Below are positions 8,244 through 15,550 of a stretch of DNA of 64,000 nucleotides, one piece after another (within the stretch, counting starts at the first letter, position 1; every line of letters begins with the position of its first letter). Position numbers and translations under genes: made by a program. Origin of the DNA: Sphingobium sufflavum (lineage in GTDB: Bacteria > Pseudomonadota > Alphaproteobacteria > Sphingomonadales > Sphingomonadaceae); assembly GCF_021403115.1 (NCBI RefSeq), contig NZ_JAJSSH010000001.1:434001-498000 (forward strand), in the 5' to 3' direction. The notes beneath the pieces were generated by a model. That model saw nothing but the letters and a program-made list of their open reading frames with translations. It searched no databases and was not told the DNA's origin.

Positions 8244-8457
8244 GAACCAGCTCAGGATGCCCGGCTATGCCACCGTCAACGCCTTCTTTCAGCTCGGGCC
8301 GGTCGAACAGGTGGTGCTGTCGCTGAACGTGTCGAACCTGTTCGATACCCGCGCGCTGACCGATGTCTATTCGGCTTCCATTCCGGCATCGGGCGTGCTG
8401 GTCGCCCAGTCCCTGCTGGGGCGCACCATTTCCACGGGCGTGCGCTTCTACTTCTGA
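8182..8457 (+). pseudogene. C-terminal remnant of a TonB-dependent receptor
   Basis: From about 8205 to the stop at 8457 the frame reads GTTASHAQDENQLRMPGYAT, then VVLSLNVSNLFDTRALTD and finally RTISTGVRFYF. This is the last beta-strands of an outer-membrane receptor barrel, ending in the aromatic residue needed for barrel assembly. Everything upstream (signal, plug, most of the barrel) is missing, and a stop lies in this frame at about 8179. The base composition becomes strongly GC-rich from here on. The native gene was probably cut when the left-hand segment arrived or was deleted into. Confidence 0.75.
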
Positions 8458-8465
8458 CGAGTGCG

Positions 8466-8496
8466 GGAAGGGGGCGGTGATCGTCCGCCTCCTTCC
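8466..8496 (+). terminator. Hairpin after the receptor remnant
   Basis: Twelve bases at 8466-8477 pair with 8485-8496 (one G-T wobble) around a 7-base loop, directly after the receptor stop. There is no T tract, only a pyrimidine run, so it is a possible rather than certain terminator. The rest of 8497-8683 shows no gene. Confidence 0.45.
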
Positions 8497-8683
8497 CCTC
8501 CCTCCGTCGAAACCCGGGCGGTCCCCGGCAGGCCTTTGGGTGAGGGCAGCCTAATTTCGTCATCGTCCGTTCCTTCTGGGTAAGGAGGCGGGGGTGCTGC
8601 CCAACCCTGTGACGGGGTGCCCTTCCTTACAACATGACCAACCAAAAGGGTGTTGCAAGCCCGCCCCGATCCCTTTACGAAAT

Positions 8684-8700
8684 ATGCGAGTCATTCGCAT
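8684..8700. promoter_or_regulatory. Fur-like iron box
   Basis: ATGCGAGTCATTCGCAT is a perfect ATGCGA/TCGCAT dyad with a 5-base spacer and matches the GCGAATGATTCGC style of alphaproteobacterial Fur sites. It lies 41 bases upstream of the hypothetical gene at 8741, which overlaps the ferredoxin reductase gene, so both are likely iron-regulated. The match is by eye. Confidence 0.55.
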
Positions 8701-8740
8701 TAGCAATTCCTGCGAAGGCCGATCCGGAGGAAGGTTGCCC

Positions 8741-9229
8741 ATGTATGATTATCTCGACCGACCCGTCGGCGCGCTGGACGAGGGCAGCCGGTTCCTCGTC
8801 TGGTCCATGCGCGGCTGGACCCAGAGCATGGCGGAGTGCCGCTGCCCGCCGTCGGTCCTCGCCCCCGGTTTCGCCCGGTCGGACCTCGACGCGATGCTGC
8901 CCCATTTCCACATGGCGATGATGGTGCTGAACCGCGACGGGCTGGACAAGCTGGGCTTTGGCGCGATGGGATGCCCGCAGGTCAGCGAGGCGGAGGCGAT
9001 CCTCCTCGCCACCCTCCACCTCTATGCGACCGACCGGGTGGAGCAGGCGCATGGCGCCGTCGCGCTGCTGGTCTGTGCACAGGCCGCGCCCGTCCTGCGC
9101 CGCGCGCTGACGGCGGTCGCGATCCTGACCCACGCCCGCTTCCCCCTCGACCCCCGGCCCGGCGGCGCTGATAGCGGCCCTACCAACAGCCTAATAAATC
9201 GTATCGGCGGGGGAGTGGACGGCGAATGA
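8741..9229 (+). CDS. Hypothetical protein, probably iron-regulated
   Basis: 162 residues, mostly helical, with no signal peptide or membrane span. I recognise no domain. It has cysteines at CRCPP and later GCPQ and VCAQ, and a central YATDRVEQAHGAVALLV helix. The start at 8741 is chosen because GGAGGAAGG precedes it closely; the upstream open frame has no such site. Its stop overlaps the ATG of the reductase gene, so the two are co-translated behind the Fur-like box. A role in iron or redox balance is inferred only from this context. Confidence 0.7.
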   Translation: MYDYLDRPVGALDEGSRFLVWSMRGWTQSMAECRCPPSVLAPGFARSDLDAMLPHFHMAMMVLNRDGLDKLGFGAMGCPQVSEAEAILLATLHLYATDRVEQAHGAVALLVCAQAAPVLRRALTAVAILTHARFPLDPRPGGADSGPTNSLINRIGGGVDGE

Positions 9230-10041
9230 TCGACCAGATACAGGACGCGGCCATGTTAGAAGAGACCGCATCCCTCTCCGTCCAGACCGTCAACTGGGTC
9301 CGCCACTGGAACGAGCATCTGTTCAGCTTTGCCGTCAGCCGGCCGCCCAGCTTCCGCTTCCGCTCCGGCGAATTCGTGATGATCGGCCTGCAGGGCGAGA
9401 AAAAGCCGCTGCTGCGCGCCTATTCCATCGCCAGCCCCTCCTATTCCGACGAGATCGAATTCCTGTCGATCAAGGTCGAGAATGGCCCGCTGACGTCGCA
9501 GTTGCAGAAGATCCAGCCGGGCGACCAGATTTATCTGGGCCGCAAGCCGACCGGCACGCTGGTGTCCGACGCGCTGATCCCCGGTCGCCGCCTGTTCCTG
9601 CTGTCCACCGGCACGGGCCTCGCGCCCTTCCTGAGCGTGATTCGCGACCCCGACATCTATGATCTGTTCCAGCAGGTGGTGGTCGTCCACAGCGTGCGCC
9701 GGGTCAGCGACCTTGCCTATCGCGAGGAACTGACCAGCCAGCTGGCGGGCGATCCGCTGGTGCAGGACCAGGCGCTGTTGCAGCTCCATTACCTGCCCAC
9801 CGTCACGCGCGAGGATTTCTATCGCCGCGACCGCATCACCACCATGATCGAGAATGGCGGCCTGTTCGACACCCCCGCGCTGGGCGAGCCGGTGCTGGAC
9901 CCCGAACATGACCGTTTCATGATGTGCGGCAGCATGGAGATGATCAAGGATCTGTCCGCCATGCTGGAGGAACGCGGTTTCGACGAAGGGTCGAACGCGA
10001 AGCCCGGCACTTATGTGGTCGAGCGAGCCTTCGTCGGGTGA
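9226..10041 (+). CDS. fpr: Ferredoxin--NADP reductase
   Basis: Cytoplasmic FAD enzyme of up to 271 residues that passes electrons between NADPH and ferredoxin or flavodoxin. The FAD site is RAYSIASPSY with the preceding FRSGEFVMIGL strand. The NADP-binding half has LLSTGTGLAPFLS and then MMCGSMEMIKDL, ending in the short VVERAFVG tail of bacterial Fpr. The ATG at 9226 overlaps the previous stop (ATGA); an internal ATG at 9253 is the alternative start. Such reductases often serve oxidative stress and Fe-S repair, which fits the upstream iron box. Confidence 0.93.
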   Translation: MIDQIQDAAMLEETASLSVQTVNWVRHWNEHLFSFAVSRPPSFRFRSGEFVMIGLQGEKKPLLRAYSIASPSYSDEIEFLSIKVENGPLTSQLQKIQPGDQIYLGRKPTGTLVSDALIPGRRLFLLSTGTGLAPFLSVIRDPDIYDLFQQVVVVHSVRRVSDLAYREELTSQLAGDPLVQDQALLQLHYLPTVTREDFYRRDRITTMIENGGLFDTPALGEPVLDPEHDRFMMCGSMEMIKDLSAMLEERGFDEGSNAKPGTYVVERAFVG

Positions 10042-10094
10042 GTGCGACGGGGCGGTAGGCCTTAGTGGAAAGAGGGCCGATGGCCTGACGATGA

Positions 10095-10125
10095 CCCTCG
10101 CCAGTGATGGCGGGGGTTTTTGTTT
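10095..10125 (+). terminator. Rho-independent terminator after fpr
   Basis: A 9-base stem (10095-10103 with 10108-10116, one T-G pair) with a GTGA loop is followed by a T-rich run (TTTTTGTTT). It lies 54 bases after the fpr stop and ends that operon. The remaining 10126-10353 shows no gene. Confidence 0.85.
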
Positions 10126-10353
10126 GGGGGTGGAAGGCGGGTTGCGGCGGCTTTGCGCCACTTTTCGCCGCTCCGGTGCCTATTTCACTTTCCCGAAACC
10201 CGCCGTTCGTTCATATTTCCACGGCATCGTCGGTGACACGAAAGCCGCTAGTCAGTCGCCGACCAGTTGTTGCCACTTGAACCTCGTGATGGGTTGCCCG
10301 AAAGCGGACGTGCAAACTATGCTGCGCGAAGGGTATCCGGTTAGGAGGGGCAG

Positions 10354-10701
10354 ATGTTTATCGCATGGTGGACCGGCAAAGGATACGTGACCATGGTCAT
10401 CGTCCTCCTGACCATGGTTGTGTTTGGACTTATCCTCCAAGCAGGTGCGCCCTTCCTTCAAGATCGCATGTGGTATTGGGGCATTTCATTCATCGCAGCA
10501 GCAGCGATCAATTGGACTGTTGGGACGCGCTGGAACAAAAAGCGCATAGAGCGGGCGAAGCCCAAGCATCTTGGTCAGCGCCTATGGTATCCTGCGATCA
10601 ACCGCTTCATGTCGATGCCCATGGAGACATTTTCTCTTGTCATCGCATTCGTAGGGCTGGCGCTGATCGCTTCCGGTTTGGCGTCGTCAGTTACTACCTA
10701 A
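10354..10701 (+). CDS. Small membrane protein, unknown function
   Basis: 115 residues with three likely membrane helices: about 12-32 (VTMVIVLLTMVVFGLIL), 42-58 (WGISFIAAAAINWTVG) and 93-112 (FSLVIAFVGLALIASGLA). A basic loop (RWNKKRIERAKPKHLGQR) lies between the second and third. I do not recognise the family. AGGAGGGGCAG precedes the ATG. The next small membrane gene lies 70 bases downstream on the same strand. Confidence 0.65.
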   Translation: MFIAWWTGKGYVTMVIVLLTMVVFGLILQAGAPFLQDRMWYWGISFIAAAAINWTVGTRWNKKRIERAKPKHLGQRLWYPAINRFMSMPMETFSLVIAFVGLALIASGLASSVTT

Positions 10702-10771
10702 CCGACCAGTTGCGGGCAATGACCCGGCCTGCCATGAAGCCTAAAAACCAGACGCCGGAAGGCTAGAATGC

Positions 10772-11101
10772 ATGAGCATCATTGAGCAGTCCGGGGAAGT
10801 CGCGGTGGCTGAAAAGCCCGGCGGCATTGGTTGTGTTTATGTGATGCTGGGAATCAACGCTATTTTGATTGGCCTTTTGGCTTTCAGCTTCTCTCATGGA
10901 CCGTACTCCAGCCGTGAGCAGGAGCTTTGGTATCGCTACGGACCGCTCGGTTTTCTTCTTGCTGGCGTCATTCTTCCGACAATAGCATTCCGGTTCGGCG
11001 TACTTCGGTCCCAACGCGCTGTAGTCGGCTTGTTGATTTGGATGATAGCGACACTCATGGCCTGTCTGATTTACGCGCTCTTCTCAGGTGGCGGCATCTA
11101 A
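10772..11101 (+). CDS. Small membrane protein, unknown function
   Basis: 109 residues with three hydrophobic segments (about 20-40 CVYVMLGINAILIGLLAFS, 57-73 GPLGFLLAGVILPTIAF and 84-105 VVGLLIWMIATLMACLIYALF). No conserved motif is known to me. The first segment contains a single Cys. It is followed at once by the inverted-repeat element at 11139. Confidence 0.6.
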   Translation: MSIIEQSGEVAVAEKPGGIGCVYVMLGINAILIGLLAFSFSHGPYSSREQELWYRYGPLGFLLAGVILPTIAFRFGVLRSQRAVVGLLIWMIATLMACLIYALFSGGGI

Positions 11102-11138
11102 AGCGACGTGTCCGCTTTGTGCGACTTCTTCCCTAAAT

Positions 11139-11282
11139 CCAGACAGTCCCCTTCCCACCCCTCTGCGTCGTTCCGGCGGACGATCTCGCGCGAGCGGAAA
11201 TCGGACGGGCAGCATTCGGGCGATCACCTCCCCTCGCCATGCGGCGCAGATGTCGCGGACGGGTGGGAAGGGGACTGTCTGG
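11139..11282. repeat. 144-base element bounded by perfect 22-base inverted repeats
   Basis: Bases 11139-11160 (starting CCAGACAGTCCCC) are exactly complementary to 11261-11282 (ending GGGGACTGTCTGG). The 100-base interior has a further 9-base pairing: TCTGCGTCG just inside the left arm with CGGCGCAGA about 10 bases inside the right arm. The transcript could fold into a long hairpin. It lies between two small genes and has no open frame of its own. It could be a MITE-like or REP-type element, or a structured terminator. Confidence 0.75.
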
Positions 11283-11353
11283 TTGTGGCTAAAAAGAGCG
11301 CATAGCTGACGTTGTGTCGTGACGATTACCGTGAGCCTTGGCATACTGCTCGA

Positions 11354-11839
11354 ATGGCAGCATCGCTTTTTCGAGACGTACCGCTAAAGGCTAAAGCTAT
11401 CGGGTGGGGGATCATTATGATCCCTCTCGCCACATTGGCTCTTCTAGGGGCGATGTTCCTACGTCCCGACCCCATCGATCAAAGGTTGGTATGGGGATGC
11501 TATGTGTCTAATGGCGCTCCCGCTCTTGCTGTTCAAGCTGGCACGATACGCATTCTGGATGGAACGCGACGTTCACTGGGCTATGTCGCCGAACCCTATA
11601 AGGAAGGCTACCGCTTGACGGTACATCCGGCCCTTCAACTGAAGGTATCGGCAGATGGACGTTATAAATTCGTGCAAGGTCCGGGCACAGGTTATTTCTG
11701 GCCGCTTCTCACAGAGAGTTCGGACAATCCGCGAAAAGTGCGAACTCCCCAAGACTTTGGCGGGCGGCTCAGCCTCATAGCAGCAGATGGAACGCCGGCT
11801 GTTTATGTCCGCTCTGGGAAGAGCGAGGGCTGCTCCTGA
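11354..11839 (+). CDS. Hypothetical membrane-anchored protein
   Basis: 161 residues. One N-terminal membrane helix (about 16-36, AIGWGIIMIPLATLALLGAMF) is followed by a mostly beta extracytoplasmic domain (WGCYVSNGAPALAVQAGTIRIL, then YRLTVHPALQLKVSADGRYKF) ending GKSEGCS. The Cys at WGC and the C-terminal Cys could form a disulfide. I chose ATG 11354 because the 14 upstream in-frame codons (MCRDDYREPWHTAR) lie against the repeat element and look non-coding. No family recognised. Confidence 0.55.
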   Translation: MAASLFRDVPLKAKAIGWGIIMIPLATLALLGAMFLRPDPIDQRLVWGCYVSNGAPALAVQAGTIRILDGTRRSLGYVAEPYKEGYRLTVHPALQLKVSADGRYKFVQGPGTGYFWPLLTESSDNPRKVRTPQDFGGRLSLIAADGTPAVYVRSGKSEGCS

Positions 11840-11963
11840 ACGACCTGAATTGGTCGTCAGCGGGCCGGCAGCTATCAGTCCCCCCGCACAATGCCATGCC
11901 ATGAAGCGGAATGGCAGCTATTGCCGTATCCCTGCCGATGACCGGACAGTCTGAAATCGGCCA

Positions 11964-12290
11964 TCACCCACCCCGCCGCACCAGCAAATCCTCCACCACT
12001 GTCATCGTGAAGATCGGGTCCGCGTCCGGCGGCACTTCCGCGATGGCGTCGAGGAAGGCGGCGCGGGTTTCGGGGTCGTCATAGACCATCTTGGCGTCGA
12101 AGGCCGCGCGCCATGTCGCCTCGTCCGGCCATTCGGCATAGCCGACGAAACGCCCGTCCGCGTCGCGGTGCAGGCGGGAGCCATAGCTGCCATATCGTTC
12201 CCGGATCAGGTCGGTGCCGCGTCGCCATGCCGCGCGGAACTGCGCCTCCTTGCCGGGGTGGACGCGCCACCAGTAGACGGCGACGAACAT
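11964..12290 (-). CDS. ABM-fold monooxygenase-like protein
   Basis: 108-residue dimeric alpha+beta barrel protein of the antibiotic biosynthesis monooxygenase (ABM) superfamily. It begins with the family's beta strand (MFVAVYWWRVHPGKEAQFRAAW) and has the GSRLHRDADGRFVGYAEWPD strand pair. Members are small cofactor-free oxygenases, haem-degrading enzymes or enzymes of unknown role; no catalytic assignment can be made here. It starts 10 bases after the stop of the 60-residue gene upstream and is probably co-transcribed with it. Confidence 0.7.
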   Translation of the reverse strand: MFVAVYWWRVHPGKEAQFRAAWRRGTDLIRERYGSYGSRLHRDADGRFVGYAEWPDEATWRAAFDAKMVYDDPETRAAFLDAIAEVPPDADPIFTMTVVEDLLVRRGG

Positions 12291-12300
12291 GGCGGGCGGC

Positions 12301-12483
12301 TCAGCTCCCCGCCTGCGCGTTGCCGGGCGGGGCGAGGGGGTTGGGGTCGCGCGTCTCGCCGAGGATGATGCGCTCTTCGGGGGTCAGTTCCCGGCCTTCC
12401 GTCGTGCCCTCCGCGCCCGCGTCCGGCGTGTCCTGTGGCCTGTCGGACTGGTCCTTGGCCGGCGTTTTCTGATGTCCTTCCAT
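12301..12483 (-). CDS. Small hydrophilic hypothetical protein
   Basis: 60 residues, very polar and probably disordered: a Lys/Asp/Pro-rich start (MEGHQKTPAKDQSDRPQDTP) and a middle LTPEERIILGETRDPNPLAPP. Recognisable families are absent. Its tight spacing to the ABM-fold gene suggests one transcript. The protein is short, so the call rests on context and plausible composition. Confidence 0.5.
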   Translation of the reverse strand: MEGHQKTPAKDQSDRPQDTPDAGAEGTTEGRELTPEERIILGETRDPNPLAPPGNAQAGS

Positions 12484-12614
12484 GGCTTTGCTCCATTCTG
12501 CCTGTCCTGTGAAACGGATGAGGACGGCGCATGTTCAACGGAGTGGTGAAAAGGGGCGTGGTCCCCGCGCGCGCTCTGGCGATGCGGTGGTCATCGGCGC
12601 GGGGGTGCGGCCGC

Positions 12615-13469
12615 CTATTTCAGGCCGAAGCCGAGGCCGGTCAGCGCATCGCGCAGAACATGCCGCCCCGCCAGCGAGTCCACGCCGCGGATGCGCTGGG
12701 CCACGATGGCCGTCCAGTCCTTCTCCGGCAGGCCCTGTTCCTGCTGGAAGGTGCGCAGCCGGGCGTTATACGCGTCCTGCGCGCCCCGGCCCGCGTCGGG
12801 TGCGCCATATTGCTCGTGGAACAGCACGGCCTCCTGCGGCAGGCGCGGCTTGACGGCGGCGGGAGCGGCGGGATCGGGATGGCCGACGACCAGCCCGAAG
12901 AGCGCGAAGACATGGGGCGGCAGGCCGAGTTCGGCGGCGACCTCCGCCGGCTTGTTGCGGATGCCGCCGATATAGACCGCGCCCAGCCCCAGCGATTCCA
13001 GCGCCACCACGGCGTTTTGGGCGGCCAGCGTGGTATCGACGGATCCGAGCAGGAAGCTCTCCAGAAAGTCGAGCGCCTGTGGCGGCGTATCCTCGCGCGC
13101 GCCGATATTCTGGAGCCGGTTGAGGTCGACCAGCCAAAGGAGGAAGAGCGGGGCGTCGCGGATATGCTGCTGGTTGCCCGCCAGCGCGGCCAGCCGGTCC
13201 TTGCGCGCCGGGTCGGTCACCGCGACCACGCTCCACGGCTGGAGGTTGGAGGAGGTGGAGGCGGACTGGGCGGCGGCGACCAGCAGTTCGACCGTGCCCT
13301 CCGCCAGCGGATCGGGCCGATAGGCGCGCACCGAACGATGGGCGAGCAGCGTGTCGAGCGTCTCGTTCCACGCAATCGGGCTGTCCCGTTCGTCCCGATA
13401 GCGTTCGGTGAGGCGTGCGCCGAGCCGGTCGGCGGTCGCTTCGGGGCGGAGGGGGGCGGTGGTGGCCAT
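12615..13469 (-). CDS. Nitroreductase family FMN oxidoreductase
   Basis: 284-residue flavin enzyme of the nitroreductase fold using NAD(P)H. The FMN phosphate-binding start is HRSVRAYRPDPL; SASTSSNLQPWSVVAV follows, then the GLGAVYIGGIRN strand and a C-terminal extension. It resembles NfsA/FRP-type NADPH reductases. The ATG at 13469 is preceded by AGGAAAG. It lies downstream of the sulfite dehydrogenase genes, separated by 115 bases that contain a 15-base tandem repeat. A role in supplying reduced flavin to the two-component SsuD-type monooxygenase is attractive but is inference. Confidence 0.82.
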   Translation of the reverse strand: MATTAPLRPEATADRLGARLTERYRDERDSPIAWNETLDTLLAHRSVRAYRPDPLAEGTVELLVAAAQSASTSSNLQPWSVVAVTDPARKDRLAALAGNQQHIRDAPLFLLWLVDLNRLQNIGAREDTPPQALDFLESFLLGSVDTTLAAQNAVVALESLGLGAVYIGGIRNKPAEVAAELGLPPHVFALFGLVVGHPDPAAPAAVKPRLPQEAVLFHEQYGAPDAGRGAQDAYNARLRTFQQEQGLPEKDWTAIVAQRIRGVDSLAGRHVLRDALTGLGFGLK

Positions 13470-13496
13470 GGCGATGCTCTTTCCTGTGGGAGGGTG

Positions 13497-13571
13497 GGCC
13501 TGTCGGTGGTGGGGCCTGTGAGGGATGGGCCTGTGAGGGATGGGCCTGTGAGCGGTGCGCCTGTCGGGGCT
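13497..13571. repeat. Five 15-base tandem repeats after the cytochrome gene
   Basis: Units begin at 13497, 13512, 13527, 13542 and 13557. The second and third are identical (GGGCCTGTGAGGGAT); the others differ at up to about 5 positions. The array fills most of the gap between the cytochrome stop (13585) and the nitroreductase start. Confidence 0.9.
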
Positions 13572-13584
13572 GGGGTGGATGGGG

Positions 13585-14262
13585 TCAGCGGTCCCGGATC
13601 GTCCGGTCGAGATTGCCGTCGAACTGGCGGGGGATGAGTTCGACGAAGCCGCCCCGGTTGGGCATGGCGACGCGCGGCAGGCTTTTCGCGTCCAGCCGCG
13701 CATTGCGCCCGACGATGCCGTCCACCGACAGCAGATAGGCGACGAGGCCATAGACCTCGTCATCGCTCAAGGACTGGGGGGAATCGAGCGGCATGGCGCG
13801 GCGGATATAGTCGAATAGCGGCGGGGCGTAGGGCCAGTAGCTGGCGACGGAGCGGATGGGCCTGGGCGATGCGATGGTGCCGACGCCGCCGGTCAGCCGG
13901 TCGGCCACGGCGCCCCCGTCCGGGCCAAGGCCCGCCTCGCCATGGCAGGCAAGGCAGCGCGCCGCGAAGCTCACGCGCCCTTCCGCGACGGAGCCGGACC
14001 CTTTGGGCAGACCCGCGCCGTCCGCGCCGATGCTGATGTCGATGGCGGCGATCCCGGCGGGCGTGGCGGGCCGTCCGAGGCGTGGCCCGGCCGCGGGGGC
14101 AGAGCCGCCGAGGGTGGGGGCGCTCAGGGCAGGGCCACCAAGGGCAGGGGTGCCAGACGCAGGCGTGCTCAGGATGGGCGCGCCAAGGCTGGCGGCGCTC
14201 AGGGCGGAGGCGGCCAGCAACCCGGCGGCGAGCAGGAGGGTGGCGCGGCGCAGGTCAGGCAT
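13585..14262 (-). CDS. Cytochrome c subunit of sulfite dehydrogenase, SoxD/SorB-like
   Basis: 225-residue exported cytochrome c. A signal or anchor helix (RRATLLLAAGLLAASALSAA) precedes a repetitive linker of five-residue units (SLGAP ILSTP ASGTP ALGGP ALSAP), then a monohaem domain with CLACH at 103-107 and Met157 in RRAMPLD. The C-terminal LSDDEVYGLVAYLLSVDGIV and PNRGGFVELIP stretches are typical of SoxD-type cytochromes. It would accept electrons from the molybdenum subunit encoded just upstream, with which it overlaps by 8 bases. The linker is encoded by 15-base tandem repeats. Confidence 0.8.
   Translation of the reverse strand: MPDLRRATLLLAAGLLAASALSAASLGAPILSTPASGTPALGGPALSAPTLGGSAPAAGPRLGRPATPAGIAAIDISIGADGAGLPKGSGSVAEGRVSFAARCLACHGEAGLGPDGGAVADRLTGGVGTIASPRPIRSVASYWPYAPPLFDYIRRAMPLDSPQSLSDDEVYGLVAYLLSVDGIVGRNARLDAKSLPRVAMPNRGGFVELIPRQFDGNLDRTIRDR
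14111..14215. repeat. Seven 15-base tandem units inside the cytochrome gene
   Basis: Degenerate units start at 14111, 14126, 14141, 14156, 14171, 14186 and 14201, mostly AGGG or AGG at one end and GCTC or GCCA at the other. They are in frame and encode the Ala/Leu/Pro linker of the SoxD-like protein, running into its signal peptide. Confidence 0.8.
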
Positions 14263-15517
14263 AGATATGGCTCACCCGCCCGGCGGCATCGACATGCCAG
14301 CTCTGGATGCTGTTGTTGTGATAGCCTTGCCCAGGCGCATATTTGGCCAGCCAGTCGGCGCGCAGCGGCTGGGTCGCGCCGGTTTCGTCGGTGGCGCGGC
14401 TCATCAGCGTGGCGGGGCCGCCGTCCCATTGCCAGGGGATGCGGAAGCGGGTCAGCGCCTTGGACAGGACGGGTTCGGTCAGCGCTGCCTCCGCCCAGCT
14501 CTTGCCGCCGTCCGCCGAAACCTCGACGGAGCGGATGCGGCCACGGCCCGTCCAGGCGAGACCGCTGATCTCCTGATAGCCCGGCCCGCGCAGGTCCAGC
14601 CCCAAGGAGGGTTTGAGGATGACGGACTTCACCCCCATGCGCAGCGAGAAGAGTTCCGCCCGGCCATCGCGCAGCAGGTCGGAATATTTGGATGTCTCCT
14701 CCCGGCTGTAGGCGGGTTTGGCCATCAGCTTGAGCCGCCGCAGCCATTTTACCGAGGCGTTGCCCTCTATGCCGGGCAGGAACAGGCGCATGGGAAAGCC
14801 CTGTTCGGGGCGGATCGGCTCGCCATTCTGGAACAGGGCGATCAGCGCATCGTCGAGGCAGAGGTCGAGGGGGATGCTGCGGACATGGCCGGATGCGTCC
14901 GCGCCCTCCGCCTGCACCCAGCGGGCTTCGGGGAGCAACCCGGCCTCGTCCAGCAAGGTGGACAGGCGAACGCCCGTCCATTCCGCGCAGGAGAGCAGGC
15001 CGTTGAGGCGGCCCGCATCCACCTGCGCCGGCTTGACGGCGTTCAGCGCGCCGCTGTTGCCCGAACATTCCAGGAAGAGGATGCGGCTTTCCATCGGATA
15101 GCGCAGCAGATCCTCGTAGCGGAAGACGAGCGGGCGCTGGACCAGTCCATGGACCAGCACATCATGCGCCAGCGGGTCGATGTCCGGGATGCCATTATGG
15201 TGCCGTTCGAAATGCAGGCCATTGGGGGTGATCGTCCCCTCCAGCCGGTCCAGCGGCGTGCGGGACGATCCGGTGCCGGGAAAGTCGATGCGCGCGGGCA
15301 GCCGGCGCTGGATCGTGTCCGACGCGGATGCGCGCGCGCCATAGCCGGAGAGCGGACCGCCCGGCGCGGCCATGGAGGCGGGCGGTGTGCCGCCACGCGC
15401 TATCGTGCCGAGTGCGCCCATGGAGAGCGCCCCGGTGGCGAGGAAGGCGCGGCGGTGGAGCAGGCCGCCACCGGCGACCCGCTCGTCCTCGCCGCCGTTA
15501 CCGGTTGTTCGGGCCAT
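14255..15517 (-). CDS. soxC: Sulfite dehydrogenase molybdopterin subunit
   Basis: 420-residue periplasmic molybdoenzyme of the sulfite oxidase family, oxidising sulfite to sulfate. A twin-arginine-type leader (HRRAFLATGALSMGAL, Arg22-Arg23) fits export of a folded cofactor protein. The molybdenum ligand is Cys151 in LFLECSGNSG. Pterin-binding segments include GADASGHVRSIPL and MRLFLPGIEGNASVKWL, and a C-terminal dimerisation domain contains GLAWTGRGRIRSVEVSADGG. It pairs with the overlapping cytochrome gene. No soxXAYZB genes are nearby, so this is not a thiosulfate-oxidising Sox cluster. Removing sulfite released by desulfonation is the likely role. Confidence 0.85.
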   Translation of the reverse strand: MARTTGNGGEDERVAGGGLLHRRAFLATGALSMGALGTIARGGTPPASMAAPGGPLSGYGARASASDTIQRRLPARIDFPGTGSSRTPLDRLEGTITPNGLHFERHHNGIPDIDPLAHDVLVHGLVQRPLVFRYEDLLRYPMESRILFLECSGNSGALNAVKPAQVDAGRLNGLLSCAEWTGVRLSTLLDEAGLLPEARWVQAEGADASGHVRSIPLDLCLDDALIALFQNGEPIRPEQGFPMRLFLPGIEGNASVKWLRRLKLMAKPAYSREETSKYSDLLRDGRAELFSLRMGVKSVILKPSLGLDLRGPGYQEISGLAWTGRGRIRSVEVSADGGKSWAEAALTEPVLSKALTRFRIPWQWDGGPATLMSRATDETGATQPLRADWLAKYAPGQGYHNNSIQSWHVDAAGRVSHIYA

Positions 15518-15550
15518 GCCTGCCTCCCGATAGCGGCGTCGTGGCCATGG

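Noticed and set aside
8466..8496. Hairpin after the receptor remnant as a strong intrinsic terminator
   Set aside because: The stem is long, but there is no T tract; kept only as a low-confidence terminator.
4356..11119. GTCCGCTTT core recurring at 4356, 11110 and, inverted, 10300-10309
   Set aside because: The shared core is only 9 bases and the flanks differ; three hits in 64 kb are only slightly above chance.
14255..15517. Possible complete thiosulfate-oxidising Sox system
   Set aside because: Only the SoxC-like and SoxD-like genes are present. No soxXAYZB genes lie nearby, so a stand-alone sulfite dehydrogenase is the better reading.
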